Shown: positions 1 through 6,348 of the stretch, piece by piece | Numbering within the stretch: the first letter of the stretch is position 1 | How the letters are laid out: every line of letters starts with the position of its first letter | Position numbers and translations under genes: made by a program | NCBI RefSeq assembly: GCF_014635345.1 | Contig: NZ_BMCU01000010.1 | Span: 1-40,410 of the forward strand | Length of the DNA stretch: 40,410 nucleotides | Source: Rhodococcoides trifolii | GTDB taxonomy: Bacteria; Actinomycetota; Actinomycetes; Mycobacteriales; Mycobacteriaceae | Direction of reading: 5' to 3' | The notes under the pieces: generated by a model | Told to the model about the DNA's origin: nothing | Database searches by the model: none | What the model saw: only the letters and a program-made list of their open reading frames with translations

Positions 1-238
1 CCCCGCGTGTGCAGGTGACGTACTTCGCCTGACCGGGCGGGTTCACGGTGTAGTGGATGCCGCGTAGGACGCCGGCGGCGGAGACGGAGCAGTTGGCCTG
101 CCGCAGGTTCAGCGGGTGCCCGACGGCGGGTTCGAAGACGGAGGCTTTGAACCATTCGAAGAACACGCCGCGGTCGTCGCCGAATTGCTTGGGGGTGTAT
201 TCGAACGCCCCGGCCACCGAAAGTTCACGCAAAGTCAC
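1..238 (-). CDS. rmlC: dTDP-4-dehydrorhamnose 3,5-epimerase, N-terminal part (cut by window edge)
   Basis: Only the first 79 codons lie in the window; the gene runs off the left edge. RmlC epimerises dTDP-4-dehydro-6-deoxyglucose at C3 and C5 during dTDP-L-rhamnose synthesis in the cytoplasm. Rhamnose links arabinogalactan to peptidoglycan in mycolic-acid bacteria. Reading the minus strand from a GTG at 238 gives an N-terminus typical of actinobacterial RmlC, including DDRGVFFEW at residues 21-29, NCSVSAAGVLRGIH at 49-62 and QAKYVT at 70-75. The His of the LRGIH segment (H62) is the position of the family's catalytic histidine. It is divergent from rmlB with only 39 bp between starts. A TACTGT hexamer (250 to 245) sits 6 nt before the GTG, and no Shine-Dalgarno sequence is visible, so a leaderless mRNA is likely. 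Identity is near certain; the start is likely. Confidence 0.93.
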   Translation of the reverse strand, partial: MTLRELSVAGAFEYTPKQFGDDRGVFFEWFKASVFEPAVGHPLNLRQANCSVSAAGVLRGIHYTVNPPGQAKYVTCTRG

Positions 239-277
239 GAGAGCACAGTATCGGGCGCACCCGTATTCTTGCTGTCC
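239..277. promoter_or_regulatory. rmlC/rmlB divergent promoter region
   Basis: The 39 bp between the two starts carries a -10-like hexamer on each strand: TATTCT at 264-269 for rmlB, 8 nt before its ATG, and TACTGT at 250-245 on the minus strand for rmlC, 6 nt before its GTG. Neither gene has a recognisable ribosome binding site. Both transcripts may begin at or next to the start codon. The -35 elements would overlap the opposite promoter. Hexamers are seen; activity is inferred. Confidence 0.5.
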
Positions 278-1282
278 ATGAAGCTTCTCGTGACCGGTGG
301 TGCCGGGTTCATCGGCGCGAATTTCGTGCATCAGACCCTCGCCACTCGGCCGGACGCCGAGATCACGGTGCTCGATGCGTTGACCTACGCCGGCAACGAA
401 GAATCTTTGGCCTCGGTCAGGGACCGGATCGAGTTCGTCCACGGCAACATCGCCGACGCCCCCCTGGTCGACGATCTGGTGCAGAAGTCCGATCTGGTGG
501 TGCATTTCGCGGCGGAGTCGCACAACGACAATTCGTTGTCCGATCCGTGGCCGTTCGTGCAGACCAACGTCATCGGGACGTACACCCTCCTGCAGGCGGT
601 GCGTGAGCACGACGTGCGGTACCACCACATCTCCACCGACGAGGTGTACGGCGATCTGGAGTTGGACGATCCGGAGCGGTTCACCGAAGCGACGCCGTAC
701 AACCCGTCGAGCCCGTATTCCTCGACGAAGGCGTCGAGCGATCTGATCGTGCGGGCGTGGACCCGGTCGTTCGGGGTGAAGGCGACCATCTCGAACTGCT
801 CGAACAATTACGGTCCGTATCAGCACGTGGAGAAGTTCATTCCCCGTCAGATCACCAACGTCCTCGATGGGGTGCGCCCGAAGCTGTACGGGGCGGGCCT
901 GAACGTGCGGGACTGGATTCACGTCGACGACCACAACAGTGCGGTGTGGGCGATCATCGACGGCGGTGAGCTGGGTCAGACGTATCTGATCGGCGCCGAC
1001 GGAGAGGCGAACAACCGCACCGTCGTCGAATCGGTGCTGGAAATCTGTGGCAAGGGCAAGACCGATTTCGACTTCGTGACCGACCGCCCCGGGCACGACA
1101 TGCGATATGCGATCGATTCGAGCAGGTTGCGCACCGAGTTGGGGTGGGAGCCGCGGTACCGCGATTTCCGCGCCGGCCTCGAGGCGACCGTTCAGTGGTA
1201 CCGAGACAACGAAGCCTGGTGGCGTCCGCAGAAGGACGCCACCGAGCAGGCCTACGCGAAGGCAGGCGAACGCACACTGTGA
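278..1282 (+). CDS. rmlB: dTDP-glucose 4,6-dehydratase RmlB
   Basis: 334 aa, usual family length. It converts dTDP-glucose to dTDP-4-dehydro-6-deoxyglucose using bound NAD+, the second step of dTDP-rhamnose synthesis. Extended short-chain dehydrogenase fold: Rossmann glycine motif GGAGFIG at residues 7-13, the catalytic Thr-Asp-Glu triad (T120, D121, E122) inside STDEVYGD, and the YxxxK pair Y147/K151. The sugar-nucleotide region near residues 165-200 contains the SNNYGPYQ motif typical of RmlB. The ATG at 278 is chosen because the Rossmann strand begins straight after it; the frame stays open upstream to 116 but that part is antisense to rmlC. The TGA stop overlaps the GTG start of the following cutinase gene by 4 nt (GTGA at 1279-1282), so the two are probably translationally coupled. 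Confidence 0.95.
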   Translation: MKLLVTGGAGFIGANFVHQTLATRPDAEITVLDALTYAGNEESLASVRDRIEFVHGNIADAPLVDDLVQKSDLVVHFAAESHNDNSLSDPWPFVQTNVIGTYTLLQAVREHDVRYHHISTDEVYGDLELDDPERFTEATPYNPSSPYSSTKASSDLIVRAWTRSFGVKATISNCSNNYGPYQHVEKFIPRQITNVLDGVRPKLYGAGLNVRDWIHVDDHNSAVWAIIDGGELGQTYLIGADGEANNRTVVESVLEICGKGKTDFDFVTDRPGHDMRYAIDSSRLRTELGWEPRYRDFRAGLEATVQWYRDNEAWWRPQKDATEQAYAKAGERTL

Positions 1283-2400
1283 AGCGACTGGCCGCGGTGA
1301 CCGTCGGGCTGTTCGCAGCGGCCCTGCTCATGTCCGTGCCGGCGCAGGCGCAGGAAACCTGCGACCCCGCATACTATCTCGCTGTTCGAGGCTCGGGTGA
1401 GCAGCCGCAGGGTGACGCGGCGGGTGCGGCCACGTCCACCTACCCCGACGGTGGTGGCATGGGACCGCTTCTCCAGCAACAGTTTCAGGGACTCAGCGGC
1501 GTCACCGGGTACGGAATCGTGTACCCCGCCGTGCCGGTGGAGACGACACTCACGGGTCTTCCCGCGTACCGGGACGACTACGCGGCGTCCGTCGCAACCG
1601 GAGCGGCTGCGCTCCGACAGACGCTGCGCGACATCGATTCTCGATGTGGATCGCAGTCGACCACTATTGTGGTCACCGGGTATTCCCAGGGCGCCGACGT
1701 GGTCAATGCGGCGCTCGCGCAGGTACAGAACGACGGTGCGACCGACTTCTCGCGGGTGAACAAGGTAGTCGTGTTCGGCGACCCCAGCCGCCTGCAGGGT
1801 GCCATGCCCGAGGCCATCGCCACCCGCGGTCAGGGTGTACGCCGCACGTTGCCGGTGTTCTCGCCCGTGGACCCGGCCACCGATGCGTGGATTGCCGATC
1901 ACCGCACCATCTTCACGTCGTTCTGCGCGGGATTCGACGCCGTCTGCGACACGTCGTCTGCGCTGCAGGTGATTCCCGGGCTGGGCCTCGAGTCGGCGGC
2001 GAAGGTCACCGGTGACGTCCATGTCAACTATTACACGACCGGAATCGACTGCGCTGCAACTAGTTCGGTGACCACACCCACCGCGTGCGGCGCAACGGTG
2101 ATCGCAAATGCCCTCGGTTCGAGCGCACCGACGTCCGTGCCTGCCCCGCAAATTCTGCCCGCCGACGCACCGATCGCGATCATGGCAGATCTCGGTCCGG
2201 CACAGGGGCTCGCGCAACTGGTGGTCACTGTGGGACCGGTCAGCGTTCCCGTCGTCCTCAGCCCGGACGGAATTGCTGCGGCCTCGGTGACTCTGCCGCC
2301 GGGTACGTACACGGCGACGGTGGGAGGCGTGACGTCCATGCCGTTCGAGGTGGCAGCGGGTGGTCAGGACAAGCCGTACGTGCCGATCGTGGCCGCCTAG
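1279..2400 (+). CDS. Secreted cutinase-family esterase with C-terminal extension
   Basis: 373 aa. Cutinase-family serine esterase, cleaving ester bonds of lipids or polyesters outside the cell. A signal peptide covers about residues 1-24 (positive start MKR, hydrophobic core, AQA before the cut). The nucleophile elbow GYSQG has S136; the other triad members are probably D220, between C216 and C223 as in the family, and H248 in DVHVNYY. Residues about 290-373 form a Pro/Val/Gly-rich extension that is not part of the cutinase core and looks like a small beta domain for surface attachment or binding. The GTG start overlaps the rmlB stop by 4 nt, and the stop overlaps the stop of the convergent glycosyltransferase. 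Family is secure; substrate is unknown. Confidence 0.9.
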   Translation: MKRLAAVTVGLFAAALLMSVPAQAQETCDPAYYLAVRGSGEQPQGDAAGAATSTYPDGGGMGPLLQQQFQGLSGVTGYGIVYPAVPVETTLTGLPAYRDDYAASVATGAAALRQTLRDIDSRCGSQSTTIVVTGYSQGADVVNAALAQVQNDGATDFSRVNKVVVFGDPSRLQGAMPEAIATRGQGVRRTLPVFSPVDPATDAWIADHRTIFTSFCAGFDAVCDTSSALQVIPGLGLESAAKVTGDVHVNYYTTGIDCAATSSVTTPTACGATVIANALGSSAPTSVPAPQILPADAPIAIMADLGPAQGLAQLVVTVGPVSVPVVLSPDGIAAASVTLPPGTYTATVGGVTSMPFEVAAGGQDKPYVPIVAA

Positions 2401-3227
2401 CTCATCCGGTGCCGCAGCACGATGTACACCGCGCGGCGCATGAACGAGGTCAACAGAGCCTTGACGTTACCGATGCGAACGTCGTTGGCCGACAACAGAT
2501 CCGGATTCTCGGAGCGTAGTTTCTCGTGGAAGCCCGCGGCCTGATGTGCCTGCTCGCGCGCCAGGCGCACACTCCACTGGCCGGCGTTGATGCGGAACGA
2601 CGCCAGCGACTCGGGAATGGCCACGACGTCGCCCTGCAGCGACACCTCGATGAAGCTCGCCTGATCGATCAGGTACGGGTGGGTGTTGTCCCACCATCCG
2701 ATCTTCTCGAGCGCATCGCGGCGCATCATGACGCACGCCGGTTCACCGAAGATGTTGGAACCGGCGAGAACTGCGGTTCGGGCAGCTTCGCGGCCACCGA
2801 CCAGACCGTCGAGTCCGCCGAGACCGCGGGCGGCGATGAGTGGCTTGCCTGCAGCGTCGGTCAACGTCCGTTGCGAGGCAACCAGGACGGCCGACGGGTG
2901 GGCATCGAACGCTGCCACCTGCTGCTGGAGTGACGTCGGTGTGATGGTGTCGTCGCCGCAGACGAGCTTGATCAGTTCGCCTCGCGCCTCCTGGCTGACC
3001 CGATCCCAGTTACGTTTTGCCCCGCCGCCGGCTTCCGTGGTCAGCAGTCGGACGCGAGGATCGGACTCGTACCGCCGCGCGACGTCCATGGTGCCGTCCG
3101 TCGACGAGTGATCGGCGACCACCACTTCGAAGTCGTCGTACGTCTGCGCCAGGATGGAGTCCATGGTCTCCGCCAGATAGGCGGCGTTGTTGAAGGACGG
3201 AACGACGACAGACACACGGGGGGTCAT
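2397..3227 (-). CDS. Family 2 glycosyltransferase (GT-A fold)
   Basis: 276 aa inverting glycosyltransferase, cytoplasmic. The nucleotide-sugar domain begins at once: VVVPSFNNAAYL at residues 7-18, ADHSSTDGT at 38-46, and an acidic metal-binding motif CGDD at 90-93. No membrane segments are evident. The ATG at 3227 overlaps the stop of the upstream gtrA-like gene (ATGA), so this is the last gene of a four-gene minus-strand cassette running from 5625. Its stop codon overlaps the cutinase stop tail to tail. It probably adds one sugar to a lipid-linked or envelope glycan. Donor and acceptor cannot be read from the sequence. Confidence 0.88.
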   Translation of the reverse strand: MTPRVSVVVPSFNNAAYLAETMDSILAQTYDDFEVVVADHSSTDGTMDVARRYESDPRVRLLTTEAGGGAKRNWDRVSQEARGELIKLVCGDDTITPTSLQQQVAAFDAHPSAVLVASQRTLTDAAGKPLIAARGLGGLDGLVGGREAARTAVLAGSNIFGEPACVMMRRDALEKIGWWDNTHPYLIDQASFIEVSLQGDVVAIPESLASFRINAGQWSVRLAREQAHQAAGFHEKLRSENPDLLSANDVRIGNVKALLTSFMRRAVYIVLRHRMS

Positions 3228-3697
3228 ACAGTCGGCTCTCTCTTGTGACGTCGGAACGAGAAGTCGCGGTAACCGAAGAAACTGACCACGGCGGTGAACA
3301 GTGTGATCACGAGCTGCGACGGGATGGGTGGGAAGCCGAGCCCGGACACGGCGATCGTCATCAGGACGAGGTTGACGGCGAACGCGCCGAGGTTGACCAC
3401 CACGAAGCGCCAGAAGTCCCGCAGAAGATGCCCTCGCACGCGGAACACCAGGTAGCGGTTGGTGCAGAACGCAGTCACCACGTTGCAGGCGTATCCGAGC
3501 ACGATCGCCGCGTGGTAACCCCAGGTGTCGCCGATGGCGAGTTGAAAGGCGATGAACCACGCCGTTCCCAGTGCCGTGTTGAAGCCACCGACGAGCAGGA
3601 ACACGATTGCCTGATTGCCTATCAGCCGTGCCAGGGGTCCCGTCGGGGGAGCGGCGGGGGAGTCCTCGTCCGGAACGCCCGGGGTCAGACCGTGCAT
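3224..3697 (-). CDS. GtrA-like family membrane protein
   Basis: 157 aa with four predicted transmembrane helices at about residues 29-51, 58-80, 95-118 and 123-143, the usual GtrA plan. GtrA proteins are thought to flip polyprenyl-phosphate-linked monosaccharides across the inner membrane. Family features seen: FLLVGGFNTALGT at the start of helix 1, the Asn-Arg-Tyr of CTNRYLVFR after helix 2, and an ending like that of the family (FFGYRDFSFRR). The Pro-rich first 20 residues are cytosolic. A GtrB-type polyprenol-phosphate glycosyltransferase lies two genes upstream, the usual partner. There is a 39-nt gap from the epimerase gene upstream and a 4-nt overlap with the glycosyltransferase downstream. 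Confidence 0.88.
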   Translation of the reverse strand: MHGLTPGVPDEDSPAAPPTGPLARLIGNQAIVFLLVGGFNTALGTAWFIAFQLAIGDTWGYHAAIVLGYACNVVTAFCTNRYLVFRVRGHLLRDFWRFVVVNLGAFAVNLVLMTIAVSGLGFPPIPSQLVITLFTAVVSFFGYRDFSFRRHKREPTV

Positions 3698-3736
3698 TCT
3701 TCGAAGTCTCTCAGCAGCCGGTGAAGAATCACAAAC

Positions 3737-4615
3737 CTAGAAGAGCAAGGCGCTCCGCGTCGCATTCAACGTCGACGCGATCCCTGCGTGCAACGTGCGG
3801 TGCGTGCGCCGGTCGATGTGCGGCCACACCACGGACCGTAACCGCAGGTCACTGCCCTGCATCGCAGAGAGCGGGGACGCAGCCTGCACGACGTTGGGTC
3901 GACGGTGGAAGACCGATCGACAGGCGCCGAGAATCGCACCGATCGTCACGGCCTGCCCCGACGCGAAGATCTTCGTCGTCGAGCCGGGACCTGCCGTCGG
4001 GGCGTAGTCGAGTGCGTCGCCCACCATTTCGGCTGCGTCGGTGACGAACAGGTAGTCGCGCAACGTGTCCATCGGTACGTAGATCGAGACCGGCGACGCC
4101 AAGAGATACCCGCGGCACAGGTGCGAGATCAGACCCTGGGGCTTGGACAGGTTCTGACCCGGTCCGTAGAGATTGGCGAAGCGTCCGATGACGGTGCGGG
4201 CGCCGAACCCGCGCACCAGCTCTTCGGCGTCGAGCTTGGCGTGACCGTAGTCGCCGAGGGGAGACGGGACGCTGTTCTCGTCGTGCGGCGCATCCGGTGT
4301 GCCCGCGTACACCCCGCCGGCCGACGACGCGTGGAAGAAGGTGCCGCAGTTCAGCTGCTCCAGCACGCTTCCGAGCAGGTCGTTCTCTCGGGCGAACTCG
4401 TCGCGCGACGTTCCGTTGACACCGGCCCCCGCGCACCACACGACATTGTCGACGTCGTGCAGCCGTCGCGCGTCCTCGATCACCACGTCACGGGCCCGTG
4501 GGTTGTCTCCCCACGGGACGGACGAGGTGAGGACCTCGTGTCCGCGTCGACCCAGTTCGGTGACGACCGATCGACCCAACAGGCCACCGCTGCCGACCAC
4601 CCACGACCGCGTCAT
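3737..4615 (-). CDS. NAD(P)-dependent sugar epimerase/dehydratase (extended SDR)
   Basis: 292 aa cytoplasmic nucleotide-sugar-modifying enzyme of the extended short-chain dehydrogenase family. The N-terminal dinucleotide motif is GSGGLLG (residues 8-14), catalytic Y123 and K127 lie in YGHAK, and a preceding Ser in HASSAGGVY fits the third catalytic position. The segment GRFANLYGPGQNLSKPQG is typical of epimerases acting on nucleotide sugars. The ATG overlaps the stop of the upstream GtrB-like gene (ATGA at 4615-4612). It probably makes the sugar handled by the cassette's transferases. The exact reaction (epimerase, dehydratase or reductase) cannot be assigned. Confidence 0.85.
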   Translation of the reverse strand: MTRSWVVGSGGLLGRSVVTELGRRGHEVLTSSVPWGDNPRARDVVIEDARRLHDVDNVVWCAGAGVNGTSRDEFARENDLLGSVLEQLNCGTFFHASSAGGVYAGTPDAPHDENSVPSPLGDYGHAKLDAEELVRGFGARTVIGRFANLYGPGQNLSKPQGLISHLCRGYLLASPVSIYVPMDTLRDYLFVTDAAEMVGDALDYAPTAGPGSTTKIFASGQAVTIGAILGACRSVFHRRPNVVQAASPLSAMQGSDLRLRSVVWPHIDRRTHRTLHAGIASTLNATRSALLF

Positions 4616-5625
4616 TCGCGCTCGGGCAGCCGCTCCGCCCGCCCCAAGGGCCCGGCTGCAGGGTCGTTGACGATCAAGTACGGCGGTTTGCCCATCGCGG
4701 TCTTGACGTTGACGCCCACGTACTCGGCGACGACGCCCAACGAGAACAGCGATGCGCCGAACCCGAAGAGAAGAACGACCATGGTCGACGCCCACCCGCG
4801 CACTTCGGAGTCGGGATCGAAGAAGGCGTAGACGATGATCAGGTACGCGACCAGCACCAGTCCGAGGACGGCGAAGAGCAGTCCGAGAATGCTGACGATC
4901 CGCAGACCCTTCGTCCCGCTGGACAGCACCATCCGCCAGAAATGCGAGAGGAGACTGCGGAGGTGGTAGCCGGAGCGCCGTCCACCTTCTTCGCGAAGTG
5001 CGACAGGACTGGTGGCGATGTCGCCGGCGATCCACCCGAGCGCCACGTCGAGGTACGCCTCCGACCCCGAGTACGCCGCGACGGACCGGCCGACCTCACC
5101 GAGGACGAGCCGAAAGCTGTTGTACTGCACCGTGTTCTCGGCCGATAGGGCTTTCGCGATGAGCCACTTGGACCCCTTCGATGCGACGTTGCGCCACATG
5201 CCGTGGGGCGGCGCGTTCGTGGCGCGGGCGTAGACGACGCTTGCCTGCTCGTCGAGTGCGGTATCAAGCAATCCGCCGATGTCGCGGGGATCGTGTTGAC
5301 CGTCCTCGTCCATGGTGACGATCCACTCGCCACCACTCGACGCCATTCCCGCGAGGGTCGCCGGATGTTGGCCGAAGTTGCGGCTGAGCCAGATCCCACG
5401 CACCCACGGCCGCTCGGCGATGAGCTCACGGATGACGCGTGCGGAGGCGTCCGGCCCGTGGTCGAAGACCAGCAGAACTTCCTCGACCACCATCGGGCGC
5501 CGGCCCGGTGTCACTGTTCGCTCGGTCAGCGGTTCGAGTTCCGCGATGAGCGCCGGCAACGTCTTCTCGCCCTGATACACCGGCACGATGACGGAGATCC
5601 GGTGTGGGGAGGAAGCGTCGGTCAC
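4612..5625 (-). CDS. GtrB/DPM1-like polyprenol-phosphate glycosyltransferase
   Basis: 337 aa membrane-anchored GT2 enzyme that would transfer a sugar to polyprenyl phosphate on the cytosolic face. A GT-A domain covers residues 10-230, with VIVPVYQGE (12-20), SRNFGQHPAT (81-90, typical of the family) and MDEDGQHDP (105-113) holding the D106-x-D108 metal motif. Two C-terminal transmembrane helices lie at about 245-268 and 280-305, as in GtrB/Yfdh proteins. The GTG start at 5625 is chosen because the GT-A core starts nine residues later and a TAGGCT hexamer (5639 to 5634) lies 8 nt upstream, which suits a leaderless start. First gene of the cassette, with epimerase, GtrA-like flippase and a second glycosyltransferase downstream. 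Confidence 0.88.
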   Translation of the reverse strand: MTDASSPHRISVIVPVYQGEKTLPALIAELEPLTERTVTPGRRPMVVEEVLLVFDHGPDASARVIRELIAERPWVRGIWLSRNFGQHPATLAGMASSGGEWIVTMDEDGQHDPRDIGGLLDTALDEQASVVYARATNAPPHGMWRNVASKGSKWLIAKALSAENTVQYNSFRLVLGEVGRSVAAYSGSEAYLDVALGWIAGDIATSPVALREEGGRRSGYHLRSLLSHFWRMVLSSGTKGLRIVSILGLLFAVLGLVLVAYLIIVYAFFDPDSEVRGWASTMVVLLFGFGASLFSLGVVAEYVGVNVKTAMGKPPYLIVNDPAAGPLGRAERLPERE

Positions 5626-5705
5626 AGGTCGTGAGCCTAGCGGCCCGCGAATCGGTGCACTCCCCTCGGCGCGTTCGGAAACCTGCGAGAAGTCCGTTTT
5701 GCGAC

Positions 5706-5747
5706 TAGCGTGTCCGAATTGCCGACCCCTTCTTTCGCCTCGGGAGG
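5706..5747 (+). promoter_or_regulatory. Promoter -10 and Shine-Dalgarno for the methyltransferase gene
   Basis: TAGCGT at 5706-5711 resembles a -10 element. GGGAGG at 5742-5747 is a strong ribosome binding site 7 nt before the ATG at 5755. This decides against the in-frame GTG at 5710, which would lie inside the promoter. Confidence 0.55.
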
Positions 5748-5754
5748 CGCACAC

Positions 5755-6348
5755 ATGAGCGACGACACCACCAGCGACAGCTACACGGCCCGTCTGCGTG
5801 AGTTGCAGGGCGCGCGTTGGAAGCGAGTCCTGCGTGTCCAGGCGCCGTACCAGTGGAACATCCGCCGTCACCTGGGTGGGCGACGAGTTCTCGACGTGGG
5901 ATGCGGCATCGGGCGCAACCTGCGCAATCTTCCGCCGGGCAGCGTCGGCGTCGACCACAACGAGGCGTCTGTCGAGTTCTGTCGATCGCAGGGCATGGAG
6001 GCGTACACGGCCGACGAGTTCCACGCTCTCCCCAAGGCGACGTACGACGGCATGCTGATGGCGCACCTCCTCGAACATCTTCCGCCCGGGGTCGAGCACA
6101 AGGTGATCGACGAGTATCTGCCGTACCTGGAACCGAACGCGACGGTGATGATCGTCTGTCCGCAGGAAGTGGGATTCGCGAGCGACCCGACGCACACCAG
6201 CTGGCTCGACGCCGACGACCTGCTTCGGATCTGCGGCGAGACCGGAATCCGGAAGGCGACGTCTGCCTCCTTCCCGTTCCCGCGGCCGGTGGGAAAGTTG
6301 TTCGTCTACAACGAGACCGTGGTCGTCGGAGACGCTCCGGCGCCCTGA
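5755..6348 (+). CDS. Class I SAM-dependent methyltransferase
   Basis: 197 aa. The SAM-binding motif I is VLDVGCGIGRNL at residues 45-56; an acidic residue after strand 2 is in GVDHNEAS; the post-II region LMAHLLEHLPPG is typical of methyltransferase type 11/12 folds. The substrate is unknown; the setting among glycan genes suggests a sugar, lipid carrier or quinone-like acceptor. The ATG at 5755 is chosen for its strong SD (GGGAGG, 7 nt away). It is divergent from the GtrB-like cassette. Its last 43 nt overlap, on the opposite strand, the end of the large membrane protein gene. Confidence 0.85.
   Translation: MSDDTTSDSYTARLRELQGARWKRVLRVQAPYQWNIRRHLGGRRVLDVGCGIGRNLRNLPPGSVGVDHNEASVEFCRSQGMEAYTADEFHALPKATYDGMLMAHLLEHLPPGVEHKVIDEYLPYLEPNATVMIVCPQEVGFASDPTHTSWLDADDLLRICGETGIRKATSASFPFPRPVGKLFVYNETVVVGDAPAP

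Noticed and set aside
116..277. Longer N-terminus for rmlB
   Set aside because: The extra 54 codons are antisense to rmlC, and the Rossmann motif begins right after the ATG at 278.
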